This document shows, piece after piece, positions 1 through 8,237 of a stretch of 32,643 nucleotides of DNA. The first letter of the stretch is position 1. Each line of letters starts with the position of its first letter. Location: assembly GCA_946404405.1 (NCBI GenBank), contig CAMJDL010000037.1, forward strand, positions 1 through 32,643, written 5' to 3'. The notes beneath the pieces were generated by a model, which was not told the origin of the DNA, searched no databases, and worked only from the letters and a program-made list of their open reading frames with translations. Both the position numbers and the translations under genes were made by a program. This stretch comes from an uncultured Prevotella sp. GTDB taxonomy: Bacteria; Bacteroidota; Bacteroidia; Bacteroidales; Bacteroidaceae.

Positions 1-359
1 TTGCCCGTCAGTCCGCAGTTCTCTATGCTCAGAACGTTGAGAACAGGGCTAATGGTGGGATTTCTCTGCAAATAAGCTGAAGCTAATGCACCAATATCGC
101 CATTAAAAGGATTGCTGCTGAGGTTGATATCCACCACATACGGCAGTTCCAACAACGCGAAGGGAATCGTCTTCAATCCACGAGACGACAGGTCGACAGA
201 ATAAATATGTCCCTCGTCATTGATATAAAGAGCCCCGTCATCGACACTGATGCCTACTCGTTGCAAAATGGCCCGTTCGTTGTCATCCAACGCATAGGCC
301 GTGCTGCTGACTACTAACATAAGCAGCATCAGCAGCAAGGTATTGATACGTCTGGTCAT
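1..359 (-). CDS. Secreted leucine-rich-repeat-like protein (3' end outside window)
   Basis: The reading frame starts at an ATG whose first base is 359 and stays open to the window edge, so only the N-terminal 119 residues are visible. Residues 1-22 form a signal peptide with a leucine-rich core ending in a small-residue cleavage site (SSTAYA). A leucine-rich-repeat pattern follows, with a DLSSRGLKTIP stretch and then INLSSNPFNGDI, typical of LRR turns. The start lies only 6 nt from the stop of the OmpA-like gene upstream on the same strand, so the two are probably co-transcribed. The LRR call rests on the repeat pattern alone. Anchoring, length and any sorting domain cannot be judged because the C-terminus is missing. 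Confidence 0.7.
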   Translation of the reverse strand, partial: MTRRINTLLLMLLMLVVSSTAYALDDNERAILQRVGISVDDGALYINDEGHIYSVDLSSRGLKTIPFALLELPYVVDINLSSNPFNGDIGALASAYLQRNPTISPVLNVLSIENCGLTG

Positions 360-365
360 AGCTCT

Positions 366-1655
366 TTATTTCTTGATGAACTCTACGCGGCGATTCTTGG
401 CGCGTCCAGCTTCTGTCTTGTTATCAGCAACAGGTTCATGTGAGCCCTTACCAACAGCTTTTAGGTTGAAGTCATCGACACCAAGACTGGCAAGTGCCTT
501 GACAACAGCCTCAGCACGTTGCTGCGACAATGGATCGTTTATCTTGTCAGAGCCTTGGTTATCTGTATGGCCCTGTACCTCAAAACGAGCACGCGGATTC
601 TTCTTCATATAGTCGGCAACTTTCTGTATTTCAGCCATCGACTCAGGCTTCAGCGTTGCCTTACCCGTCTCGAATAAAATATTGTTAGTCACGAACTTAC
701 CAGTCTCCGCAATAGCTTTCTCCACAGCACTAAGGTCAGTAGTCGTACGCTCATAGAGGTCGACCCCACCCTTGGCAAGAATCACGTGACCAAAACCACG
801 ATATTTGTAATCGCCATTGGCAAAGAACTTCAGTTTGGCAGGTGCTGCAACATTGGGAAGATTGATCAGACGTACATCGTTGATATAGAACTTAATAGCG
901 CGCTTATTGAAAGAAACGGCAAAATGATTCCACTGGCCTTTCTTCAACAACGGGACTATACCATCCATATTAGCACCACCTATATCATCATTATTGGGTT
1001 TCTTGAATCCCCATTGCAACCAAGCGCCAAAATCCCACGAGCGGAAAGTAAACTCGATATGTCCTACCGGACTATCATCGGACATAAAGAATTCTGGCAT
1101 AACTATCGATTGCCCGTCTTCTTCACTCTTGCTGATAAACACGTCCCATTCAAGGGTGAAAACATCAGGCAGATACGAGTCCATATTCTTCATCATGGGC
1201 TGCACTCGGTCGTAACCTGTATTAAAGTTCAAATACTTCTTGCCATTCACCATGGCTGTTTCAGCATTACCGTCCACTGGATCCCACTTCGAAGGGAACT
1301 CACCCATCTGCTCGCCAGCAAAGTCGTCCTCGAAAAGCACACTATTACCACGTTTGAAGTCGCTCTTTTGACTCTGAGCCACAGTAGCAGGAGTATCATC
1401 TACAGGCGCTGTAGCAGGAGTATCGTCAGAAACCTCACGCTGAGCATTTGAATTGCTTGCGCTCTTTTCTTTCTTCTTCCCATCAAGCACACCATCCATA
1501 GCATCGTCGGTTTCGCGCTCAACCTTGTTCTCAATCTTGTTCTGAACACGCTCTACAGCTTTGTCCTTTAACTTCTTCAGGAATCCCTGAGCGTCAGCAG
1601 TAGCTGCAAAAGCTACTATTGCCACAATCATTAAAAAGAGTTTTTTCATATTCAT
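366..1655 (-). CDS. OmpA-family outer-membrane/peptidoglycan-linked protein
   Basis: A 429-residue protein. Residues 1-22 are a signal peptide ending ADA. A charged, Lys/Glu-rich linker runs to about residue 105. A middle region starting near LFEDDF resembles a LamG/jelly-roll fold (FTFRSWDFGAW, FAVSFNKRAIKFYIND). The last ~105 residues are a canonical OmpA C-terminal domain, with an LFETGKATLKPES start, the GHTDNQG loop and NRRVEF near the end. In this family that domain binds peptidoglycan non-covalently in the periplasm. The middle domain may bind carbohydrate or protein, which is inference. Start choice lies between the Met at 1655 and the one at 1649; both leave an intact signal peptide. 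A TAnnTTTG box lies upstream at 1699-1706, and the LRR gene follows directly. Confidence 0.88.
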   Translation of the reverse strand: MNMKKLFLMIVAIVAFAATADAQGFLKKLKDKAVERVQNKIENKVERETDDAMDGVLDGKKKEKSASNSNAQREVSDDTPATAPVDDTPATVAQSQKSDFKRGNSVLFEDDFAGEQMGEFPSKWDPVDGNAETAMVNGKKYLNFNTGYDRVQPMMKNMDSYLPDVFTLEWDVFISKSEEDGQSIVMPEFFMSDDSPVGHIEFTFRSWDFGAWLQWGFKKPNNDDIGGANMDGIVPLLKKGQWNHFAVSFNKRAIKFYINDVRLINLPNVAAPAKLKFFANGDYKYRGFGHVILAKGGVDLYERTTTDLSAVEKAIAETGKFVTNNILFETGKATLKPESMAEIQKVADYMKKNPRARFEVQGHTDNQGSDKINDPLSQQRAEAVVKALASLGVDDFNLKAVGKGSHEPVADNKTEAGRAKNRRVEFIKK

Positions 1656-1698
1656 TGTCTTAGAATTTATGTTATTAATTTCGTTTAAAACTTTTCTC

Positions 1699-1706
1699 CA
1701 AAGTTA
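1699..1706 (-). promoter_or_regulatory. -7 promoter box (TAACTTTG) for the OmpA-like gene
   Basis: Read on the minus strand this is TAACTTTG, matching the Bacteroidetes -7 consensus TAnnTTTG. It lies 43 nt before the start at 1655. I see no convincing -33 TTG. Confidence 0.6.
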
Positions 1707-1768
1707 AGCATATTATTACGACTGAACAGCAAACTATGGCCTTAAATTACATGAAACAAGCCAAAATT

Positions 1769-1784
1769 CCACCCATTTGGGTGG
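1769..1784. promoter_or_regulatory. Perfect 7-bp dyad, candidate operator upstream of the kinase gene
   Basis: CCACCCA and TGGGTGG form a perfect 7-bp inverted repeat separated by two bases, centred about 74 bp upstream of the -7 box at 1847. The dyad lies between two divergent promoters, which suits a regulator-binding site, for example for the response regulator encoded just downstream. Binding is inference only. Confidence 0.4.
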
Positions 1785-1846
1785 TAACTGACAAATAAAG
1801 AGGTGTGATTTTTGATGTTAAATAGTTATTATTGGAATAATTTGTA

Positions 1847-1854
1847 TATCTTTG
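1847..1854 (+). promoter_or_regulatory. -7 promoter box (TATCTTTG) for the kinase/regulator operon; decides the start
   Basis: TATCTTTG matches TAnnTTTG and lies only 8 nt upstream of the ATG at 1863. Transcription would begin within a few nucleotides of the start codon. This rules out the longer in-frame start at 1812, which lies upstream of the promoter. Confidence 0.65.
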
Positions 1855-1862
1855 CAGTTGTT

Positions 1863-3722
1863 ATGAAAATAAAGATTCTCATTATTTGTCTGATTGTCAG
1901 TCTTACTGCCAGAGCCTACAACGACCATCGCAATGCAAAAGTCGATTCACTGGAGGCACTGCTGAAGAGTAAGAACCCACCCAAAGGCGATGACCTTCTG
2001 AGAGCCTACGACAACCTGATGCGAGGCTGGTTGCCCTACGACGCTCAGAAAGCCAGCGACTATGGACATAAGGCATTGGCTCTAAGCTACGAGCGCAACG
2101 GTTTGAACGTGAGACAGAATATACTACGCTTCTTTGCGCAGATGCACTATGCCCATGAAGAGCACGACGAGGCCATCCGCTTGTTCAAATGGGCACTGGC
2201 AGTCGTAGACACGATGGAACAATCGGGCCGTTATACGCAGAAAGACATTGACGATGCCCGCTCGTGCACCTACGGTGCCATCGGAAACGACTATAATATT
2301 CAGGACAAGCACCACTTAGCCATCCACTACTATCAGTTAGCATTGCCTATATTCGAGAAATACAACTGGTTGGAGAGTCAGACCATCCTCTATCATAATA
2401 TCGGTGAACTCTACTTTACGATGGGCAATATGCAGGAAGCGGAACGAAACTACCTGAAGGCTGTAGAAAAGGGAACGGCATCAGGCGACTCGCTAATGAT
2501 GGCAATAGCCCGCAAAGGATTGTTACGCCTCTATGTAAGACAGGACAGCTATGAAAAAGCCCGAAAAATTGCTGAGCTCTGCTACGCCTACTATCACGCC
2601 CATCGTACAGAAGAGATAGAGGATTATCCTGTAATACTGGCATCCATGACACGTTTGAACCTGATGGAAGGGCATCAAAGTATCGCAGCGGCCAAGGCTT
2701 TTGCCAAGGAAGCACTCTCCCTGGCCGACAGTCTCACGTTTGAGGATAAAAGCGACGTCTATGCCGCTGTCTGTGAAGTGGCTATGGCTGAACAGAAATG
2801 GCAGCAAGCCCTTGACTATGCGCTGTGTACCATACGCCCGGACTCGCTGGCAACCACTGCTGATGCCAGTTGCTACCGTCTGTTAGCTGAAATCTACACA
2901 CAATTAGGACAGAAAGACAAGGCCTGCCTATATATAAACAAGGTGTACGAGGTAATGACCCGCTATGCCACAGACCACTATCAGTCAGGACTCTCGCAGA
3001 TGGAAGTGCTCTACGAGACTGAAAAAAAGGAGGCACAAATCATACAGTTGGCCAACGAACGCCGTCAACACATGTGGTTGTTAGCACTAGCGGCAGCTCT
3101 AATGGTAGCAATGGGTATTGGTTATTGGTTGCTGATCATTATTCAACGTCGTAAGAAAGCATTGTTGGCAGCTAAGGTTGCTCTGGAAACAGAGACCAAC
3201 GAGCGCCGCATACTGGCTCGCGACCTACATGACGGACTGGGCAGTATGCTATCGTTGCTGAGGATGAAGACTGAACAAGGCGAACCATCGTTACCACTTA
3301 TCGACAGTATCCACACTGAACTACGTCGTACCGCCCACCATCTGATGCCTGAGGAGCTACTGAAGAACGGATTGTGCGCAGCACTTAACGATTTCGCCAT
3401 CAGTGTGCCAGGTGCAACATTCCAAGTTATCGGCAACATACGATTAAATAAGGATAAGGAAATCGTCCTCTATCGCTGTGCCTATGAACTAGTAAACAAT
3501 GCCATCAAACATGCTAAAGCCGAACATATCAGCATCCAGCTGATGCAAGAGTCTCAGCAAGTGACACTGACTGTCAGCGATGACGGAAAAGGCATGCAGG
3601 ATAGCAAAGAAGGTATGGGACTGCAAAACATCAGGGATCGCATCACGCTCTATCACGGAAGCATCAATATTGCTTCGGTAGAAGGACAAGGAACAGACAT
3701 CAACATCACACTGCCATTATGA
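1863..3722 (+). CDS. TPR-containing sensor histidine kinase (HisKA_3 type)
   Basis: 619 residues from the ATG at 1863. A signal peptide or first membrane anchor (MKIKILIICLIVSLTARA) precedes a periplasmic helical sensor of several TPR-like repeats, roughly residues 30-400. One transmembrane helix follows (core LALAAALMVAMGIGYWLL), then a HisKA_3 dimerisation helix with LARDLHDGLGS, where His456 is the predicted phosphorylated residue. The C-terminal HATPase domain shows an N-box (Asn545-Asn546 in NNAIKHA), DDGKGM and GMGLQNI. The last 4 nt overlap the response-regulator gene, so translational coupling and a cognate pair are very likely. The start was set by the promoter at 1847 and by the signal sequence. 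The signal sensed is unknown; TPR sensors of this group often respond to envelope or nutrient state. Confidence 0.9.
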   Translation: MKIKILIICLIVSLTARAYNDHRNAKVDSLEALLKSKNPPKGDDLLRAYDNLMRGWLPYDAQKASDYGHKALALSYERNGLNVRQNILRFFAQMHYAHEEHDEAIRLFKWALAVVDTMEQSGRYTQKDIDDARSCTYGAIGNDYNIQDKHHLAIHYYQLALPIFEKYNWLESQTILYHNIGELYFTMGNMQEAERNYLKAVEKGTASGDSLMMAIARKGLLRLYVRQDSYEKARKIAELCYAYYHAHRTEEIEDYPVILASMTRLNLMEGHQSIAAAKAFAKEALSLADSLTFEDKSDVYAAVCEVAMAEQKWQQALDYALCTIRPDSLATTADASCYRLLAEIYTQLGQKDKACLYINKVYEVMTRYATDHYQSGLSQMEVLYETEKKEAQIIQLANERRQHMWLLALAAALMVAMGIGYWLLIIIQRRKKALLAAKVALETETNERRILARDLHDGLGSMLSLLRMKTEQGEPSLPLIDSIHTELRRTAHHLMPEELLKNGLCAALNDFAISVPGATFQVIGNIRLNKDKEIVLYRCAYELVNNAIKHAKAEHISIQLMQESQQVTLTVSDDGKGMQDSKEGMGLQNIRDRITLYHGSINIASVEGQGTDINITLPL

Positions 3723-4342
3723 AAAAATATGTAATCGATGTTTATATAGTTGACGACCATCAACTGGTGTGCGAAGGCATATCCGACCTTATCAACCAAA
3801 GCGGACAGGCACACGTCAGCTATACCTTTACCACCCTCGAAGCCTGCAGGCTGGCACTTCAGAACAGACGGTCTGATGTCCTGCTGCTTGACATCTCAAT
3901 GCCAGATGGCGATGGTATTACGTTCTGCCAGCAAATTGTCAACGAATATCCCAAAGTGAAGGTCATTGCCATAACCATTCATGACGAATACTCCATGATT
4001 CAGCGCATGATGGCCTGCGGGGCCCATGGGTATGTACTGAAGAGTTCATCGAGCGAGGAACTGCTGGAAGCAATCAATAGCGTCTGGCAGGGAAAGGAGT
4101 ATGTTTCCACACAGGTAACTGACATTTTGGAAAAAGGCAAGGCCAATAGCGTAACGCTGACAGAAGTGGAGAAGAATATTCTGCGCCTGATTTGCGATGG
4201 GCATACCAACCCAGAAATAGCCAAAGAGCTGAATCTGAGCACTGAAACCGTCAACTGGTATCGCAAACGTTTACTGGCAAAGTTTGACGTCAAGAACACA
4301 GTTGGACTGGTCAGAACTGTTTTTGAACAGAAGTTGCTGTGA
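3719..4342 (+). CDS. NarL/LuxR-family response regulator
   Basis: 207 residues, starting inside an ATGA overlap with the kinase gene. The N-terminal receiver domain has the acidic pair Asp12-Asp13 (VDDHQLV), the phosphoacceptor Asp58 (LLLDISMPDGDG) and a conserved lysine in YVLKSSSSEELL. Residues about 145-200 are a LuxR-type helix-turn-helix (LTEVEKNILRLICDGHTNPEIAKEL, then LSTETVNWYRKRLLAKF, read in two parts). The family dimerises on phosphorylation and binds dyad operators; the 16-bp dyad at 1769-1784 is a candidate self-target. Its regulon is unknown. Confidence 0.93.
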   Translation: MKKYVIDVYIVDDHQLVCEGISDLINQSGQAHVSYTFTTLEACRLALQNRRSDVLLLDISMPDGDGITFCQQIVNEYPKVKVIAITIHDEYSMIQRMMACGAHGYVLKSSSSEELLEAINSVWQGKEYVSTQVTDILEKGKANSVTLTEVEKNILRLICDGHTNPEIAKELNLSTETVNWYRKRLLAKFDVKNTVGLVRTVFEQKLL

Positions 4343-4396
4343 GTTAAATTAACTAAAAATCGCAGTGCAAATGATACAGGTATGAGGAAAATGCCT

Positions 4397-4404
4397 TACT
4401 TTTG
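4397..4404 (+). promoter_or_regulatory. -7 promoter box (TACTTTTG) for the DUF1573 gene
   Basis: TACTTTTG matches TAnnTTTG and lies 31 nt before the start at 4436, so the DUF1573 gene has its own promoter separate from the two-component operon. Confidence 0.6.
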
Positions 4405-4435
4405 CAGCGATTATTCACACTAAAAAGTAAAGACA

Positions 4436-4846
4436 ATGATGAAAAAGATGATAATTATGGCGCTGATGCTTGTTGGTGGTATCACTACTACCTTTGCTCA
4501 GACGTCAACAAGCGAGTTGAAGCCCGCAGAAATTAAGTTCGACAAGGTTTCACACAACTTTGGCACTTTCTCAGAGAAAGACTCAAAAGTGACTTGTAGT
4601 TTCGGATTCACCAATGTGGGTGAGCAGGACTTGGTAATCAATCAGGCCATTGCAACATGTGGCTGCACAGTACCTTCGTACACCAAAACACCTATCAAAC
4701 CAGGTGAGAAGGGTGAAATCAAGGTTACTTACAATGGCGCTGGCAAGTTCCCCGGACACTTCAAGAAGTCTATCACCGTCCGTACAAACGGAGCTGTCGA
4801 AATGACTCGCCTCTACATTGAGGGCGACATGACAGAAGCAAAATAA
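4436..4846 (+). CDS. DUF1573 domain protein, exported
   Basis: 136 residues. A signal peptide (residues 1-22, ending TFAQ) is followed by one DUF1573 domain with the family hallmarks: FDKVSHNFGTFSE, then FGFTNVG, then the cysteine pair in ATCGCTVPSY and the KPGEKGEIKVTYN strand. DUF1573 is an immunoglobulin-like beta-sandwich common in Bacteroidetes periplasmic or surface proteins; no biochemical function is established. The adjacent Met at 4439 is an alternative start. The gene ends directly in a strong terminator and is monocistronic. Confidence 0.9.
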   Translation: MMKKMIIMALMLVGGITTTFAQTSTSELKPAEIKFDKVSHNFGTFSEKDSKVTCSFGFTNVGEQDLVINQAIATCGCTVPSYTKTPIKPGEKGEIKVTYNGAGKFPGHFKKSITVRTNGAVEMTRLYIEGDMTEAK

Positions 4847-4874
4847 AAACACCCGCCGGTTGGCGGGTGTTTTT
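4845..4874. terminator. Bidirectional intrinsic terminator
   Basis: A 13-bp perfect stem (arms 4845-4857 and 4862-4874, GC core ACACCCGCC) with a GGTT tetraloop has A-rich and T-rich ends on both strands. It sits between the convergent DUF1573 and DUF3078 genes and can serve both. Confidence 0.92.
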
Positions 4875-4877
4875 ATT

Positions 4878-6179
4878 TTAGAATGTATAGCTGATACCCA
4901 GCGAACTGTATTCCTGGAACTGGAAGTAACCCAGTTCGTCATCACGCATATTTGAATCGTCGTAACGAGGATAGAGGAACAGGTTGGCTGAGATATACTT
5001 TGATATCTGCAACTGGAACTGATTCTCCCATTCAATCAAGGCACTATGATAAGAGGTATTGGCATAGAAGCGCGTCTTCCATGTCACCTGATCCGTCAAT
5101 TTCCATTGCAGATTGGCAGTGAACTGCGAACCAAAGTCCTCTAAGGTATGATGGTCGCCACTGATACCATTGCGGGAAATCAGTGCCTCACGACCTACAT
5201 ACGTAAAGTTAAATGAGAAAGGCAGGAAGTTAAGGCTACCCGTCAACTTCTTATTCAGAGCCTCGACCTTATACTCCATACCGATACCGACATTCAGCTT
5301 AAAAGGTGAGAAGAAGTCAGAGTAAACAAACTCGTCATTGGACTTAAAACCTCGGGCAAACTGTGTATAGGCCAGCAATTGCAGGGTATAGTACCAACGC
5401 TTGTGAGCCTGAAGACCTAACTTACTGGTGAAACGTAACAGGTCGTTGTTAGTCTTGAACTTATGCACAGTATCAGTACGAGATGTCTGTAAACCCAGCT
5501 TCATCTCAAGCTTGTTGTCGAAAGTGATGCGGTCCTTATCATTATAATTCAAATCCAGCGTCAGCGCACCAACGGCTGAGTAGTTACTTTCACCACCCTT
5601 GTACCAGTTGCCCGACACATAGTTCTGGAGGAACTGCAAATAGCCATCAGCCTTGAATTTCCAGAAGTTTGGCTTGACAACAACCAATCCTACAGGAACA
5701 GCCTCGGGTTCCTCAGGAACAGGCGCAGCCTTCTCTGTCAAATCAACTTGCTGGGTAAGTTCCTGATAGACATCTTCACGTAAGGAACCTGCCTCACGTA
5801 GACGGCTCTCGTTGTTCTTCACCAAGTCAGGACGACGCAGATAGAGCGACATCATAGCCTGGTCGACAGCATCAGTCACATCATCGCCAGTATTGGGAGA
5901 TAGCGACAACGATTTGTTTGCACCTGAATGATAGAAGGTGGTAGGTGCGAACAAACGGAAGTAACGGCCATCCGTCACCTCAGCACGCAACGAATCATTG
6001 ACACGCTGTATGGAGTCGAGCTGTTGGCGCAACACTATCAGCGAATCGCTATAGTTCTTGACGACCAGAGGCGTATCAACCTTTTCTATGTTAGAACGCC
6101 TTTTATTCTTGCGCTGTGCTGAAACATTTACTGTTACCAGAAACGCAGCTAACAGTATAAAATAGTATTTGTACTTCAT
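4878..6179 (-). CDS. DUF3078 domain protein, probable outer-membrane beta-barrel
   Basis: 433 residues from the ATG at 6179. A signal peptide (MKYKYYFILLAAFLVTVNVSAQ, read as residues 1-22 with cleavage at SA-Q) is followed by a basic stretch and a short coiled-coil-like segment (SLIVLRQQLDSIQRVNDSL). From about residue 165 to the end, alternating aromatic and polar strands (SGNWYKGGESNYSAVGALTL, NVGIGMEYKV) fit the DUF3078 barrel family. The C-terminus ends in an aromatic strand (SLGISYTF), usual for outer-membrane barrels. An in-frame extension to 6332 exists but lies upstream of the promoter at 6189-6196 and was rejected. Function is unknown. Confidence 0.85.
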   Translation of the reverse strand: MKYKYYFILLAAFLVTVNVSAQRKNKRRSNIEKVDTPLVVKNYSDSLIVLRQQLDSIQRVNDSLRAEVTDGRYFRLFAPTTFYHSGANKSLSLSPNTGDDVTDAVDQAMMSLYLRRPDLVKNNESRLREAGSLREDVYQELTQQVDLTEKAAPVPEEPEAVPVGLVVVKPNFWKFKADGYLQFLQNYVSGNWYKGGESNYSAVGALTLDLNYNDKDRITFDNKLEMKLGLQTSRTDTVHKFKTNNDLLRFTSKLGLQAHKRWYYTLQLLAYTQFARGFKSNDEFVYSDFFSPFKLNVGIGMEYKVEALNKKLTGSLNFLPFSFNFTYVGREALISRNGISGDHHTLEDFGSQFTANLQWKLTDQVTWKTRFYANTSYHSALIEWENQFQLQISKYISANLFLYPRYDDSNMRDDELGYFQFQEYSSLGISYTF

Positions 6180-6188
6180 AATCGGGTG

Positions 6189-6196
6189 CAAAGTTA
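6189..6196 (-). promoter_or_regulatory. -7 promoter box (TAACTTTG) for the DUF3078 gene
   Basis: On the minus strand TAACTTTG lies 9 nt before the ATG at 6179, giving a very short leader. It fixes the start at 6179 rather than 6332. Confidence 0.62.
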
Positions 6197-6203
6197 ATAA
6201 ATA

Positions 6204-6238
6204 AAATGAGAAATGAGAAATGAGAAATGAGAAATTAT
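6204..6238. repeat. Heptamer array, 5 units (consensus AAATGAG)
   Basis: Four perfect copies of AAATGAG (6204-6231) and a fifth diverged unit (AAATTAT) give exactly 35 bp. The array lies just upstream of the minus-strand -7 box of the DUF3078 gene, where the -33 region would be. Confidence 0.9.
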
Positions 6239-6256
6239 AGCCGCGAGAGCAAATTT

Positions 6257-6284
6257 TTATCTTTTCACTCTTCACTTTACACTT
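6257..6284. repeat. Heptamer array, 4 units (TTCACTC-like)
   Basis: Four 7-nt units resembling TTCACTT, pyrimidine-rich on the plus strand and so inverted relative to the purine-rich array at 6204-6238. It ends 8 nt before the yidC -7 box. Confidence 0.75.
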
Positions 6285-6292
6285 TTTTTTCG

Positions 6293-6300
6293 TACCTTTG
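6293..6300 (+). promoter_or_regulatory. -7 promoter box (TACCTTTG) for yidC
   Basis: TACCTTTG matches TAnnTTTG and lies 31 nt before the yidC ATG at 6332. It is back-to-back with the DUF3078 promoter about 100 bp away. Confidence 0.65.
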
Positions 6301-6331
6301 CAGCTTAAAATGTAAAAAAACAAATTAGACA

Positions 6332-8218
6332 ATGAATAAAGACACCATTATTGGCTTCGTCCTGATAGCCCTTGTGCTGATAGGATTCAGCTGGTGGAAC
6401 CAGCCCTCTGCCGAGCAGATAGAAGCCGCCAGGAAACAAGACTCCATTGAAACCGTCATGAAAGAACAGGCCGAGAAGGCCCAAAAAGAGGCAGCCAAGA
6501 CCGACACTGTGGTCAGCGGTTCTGCTGCTGACAGTGCTGCTGTCGACACAACGGCACTCTTCCGTTCTGCCCTGACTGGCACGTCACAGCAGGTTGTGCT
6601 GAAGAACGACAAGTTGCAGTTGACACTCGACACAAAGGGTGGCGTCATTCGCAAAGCAGTCATCAAGAACTTCAAGAGCATTGACGGCACAAATGACGTA
6701 ACGCTCTTCGACAAGGAAGACCAGAACCTCAACTTCATGTTGGCTGGCAAGCAGGACAACATCGTCACTGCCGACCTTTTCTTTACCCCATCAGAACAGA
6801 CGGACACTACCGTCACCATGAAGGCTCAGGCACAGAATGGTGGCGAGATAGCCCTGAAATACCGTTTGGGCAAGGACTATCTGCTGAGTCTTTCACTCGA
6901 AACGAAAGGACTGGCCAACGTCTTTGCACCATCGTATAAAGAGATGGAGATAGAATGGACTGACCATTGTCGTCAGCAGGAGAAAGGCTACTCGTTCGAG
7001 AACCGTTACACCTCAATATATTATAAGGAAGTCAGCGGTGGTACCGACAAGCTTTCAGAAAGCGGCGACAATCAGGAAGAGACAGAAGAAGCTACAGATT
7101 GGGTGGCTTTCCGCAACCAGTTCTTCAGCGTTGCACTCATTGCAAAGGATAACTTTGCCAAAGGGGCACAGCTTGCCAACACAATGGACGAGAAAGGTTC
7201 AGGCTATCTGAAATATTTCGATGCCAAGCTGAAGACTGCTTTTGACCCGACAGGCAAGAACGCTTCTGAATTCGAGATGTACATTGGCCCCAACGACTTC
7301 CGTCTGATTAAGGACGTCGAGGAGCAGAGTGCCTTTGGAAAAGACCTCGACCTGGAGCAGTTGGTAGACTTAGGCTGGTGGCTGCTTCGTTGGATTAACC
7401 GCTGGTTCACGCTATATGTCTTTGACTGGCTGACAGGCTTCGGCTTCAATATGGGTATCGTACTCATCCTGATAACCATCCTGCTGAAGGTCATTACCTT
7501 CCCAATGGTCAAGAAGAGCTATATGTCAAGTGCAAAGATGCGTGTACTGAAGCCCAAATTCGAGGAGGCTACCAAGCAGTATGACAAACCCGAGGACCAG
7601 ATGAAGAAGCAACAGGAGATGATGTCGTTGTATTCTAAGTATGGCGTATCACCGCTCTCTGGCTGTTTGCCTATGCTCATCCAGATGCCTATCTGGCTGG
7701 CCATGTTCTTCTTCGTGCCAAACGCTATCCAGTTACGTGGCGAATCGTTCCTGTGGATGGACGACCTCTCGACCTACGATCCCATCGTAGAATGGGGAAC
7801 AAACATTTGGGGTATTGGCGACCACCTGTCACTGACCTGTATCCTGTTCTGTGCTGCACAGCTTATCTACACCTGGATATCCATGCGTCAGCAGAAAGAC
7901 CAGATGGTTGGACAACAGGCTGAGCAGATGAAGATGATGCAGTGGATGATGTATATCATGCCATTGATGTTCTTCTTCATCTTCAATGACTACTCTTCAG
8001 GTCTGAACTTCTACTACTTCATCTCGCTGTTCATGTCGGCAGCCATCATGTGGACACTGCGCAAGACAACGAATGACGAGAAGCTGTTGGCCATCCTGGA
8101 AGCCAACTATCAGGCTAACAAGAACAACCCCAAGAAGCAGTCGAACTTTGCTGCACGTCTGGAAGAAATGCAGAAAAAGGCTGACGCCATGCGTGAGCAG
8201 CAACGAAACAGAAAGTAA
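6332..8218 (+). CDS. yidC: Membrane protein insertase YidC
   Basis: 628 residues, the usual Bacteroidetes length. An N-terminal membrane anchor (IIGFVLIALVLIGFSWW) is followed by a large periplasmic beta-sandwich domain (about 60-330). The conserved insertase core (about 360-580) has the helices GFGFNMGIVLILITILLKV, the charged cytoplasmic hairpin with KPKFEEATKQYDKPEDQMKK, SPLSGCLPMLIQMPIW and the late helices around MMQWMMYIMPLMFFF. The tail is Lys/Arg-rich, as expected for ribosome contact. YidC inserts and folds inner-membrane proteins alone or with Sec. A -7 box lies upstream, and the DUF1846 gene follows after 19 nt, so they may be co-transcribed. Assignment is secure. Confidence 0.98.
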   Translation: MNKDTIIGFVLIALVLIGFSWWNQPSAEQIEAARKQDSIETVMKEQAEKAQKEAAKTDTVVSGSAADSAAVDTTALFRSALTGTSQQVVLKNDKLQLTLDTKGGVIRKAVIKNFKSIDGTNDVTLFDKEDQNLNFMLAGKQDNIVTADLFFTPSEQTDTTVTMKAQAQNGGEIALKYRLGKDYLLSLSLETKGLANVFAPSYKEMEIEWTDHCRQQEKGYSFENRYTSIYYKEVSGGTDKLSESGDNQEETEEATDWVAFRNQFFSVALIAKDNFAKGAQLANTMDEKGSGYLKYFDAKLKTAFDPTGKNASEFEMYIGPNDFRLIKDVEEQSAFGKDLDLEQLVDLGWWLLRWINRWFTLYVFDWLTGFGFNMGIVLILITILLKVITFPMVKKSYMSSAKMRVLKPKFEEATKQYDKPEDQMKKQQEMMSLYSKYGVSPLSGCLPMLIQMPIWLAMFFFVPNAIQLRGESFLWMDDLSTYDPIVEWGTNIWGIGDHLSLTCILFCAAQLIYTWISMRQQKDQMVGQQAEQMKMMQWMMYIMPLMFFFIFNDYSSGLNFYYFISLFMSAAIMWTLRKTTNDEKLLAILEANYQANKNNPKKQSNFAARLEEMQKKADAMREQQRNRK

Positions 8219-8237
8219 ATAGACAAACACACATATT

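Noticed and set aside
786..1451. Long frame on the plus strand opposite the OmpA-like gene
   Set aside because: Antisense shadow of a well-supported gene, with no domain pattern.
1812..1862. 17-codon upstream extension of the histidine kinase
   Set aside because: It lies upstream of and across the -7 box at 1847-1854, and the signal peptide begins at 1863.
6180..6332. 51-residue N-terminal extension of the DUF3078 protein
   Set aside because: It runs through the -7 box and the heptamer arrays and would bury the signal peptide starting at 6179.
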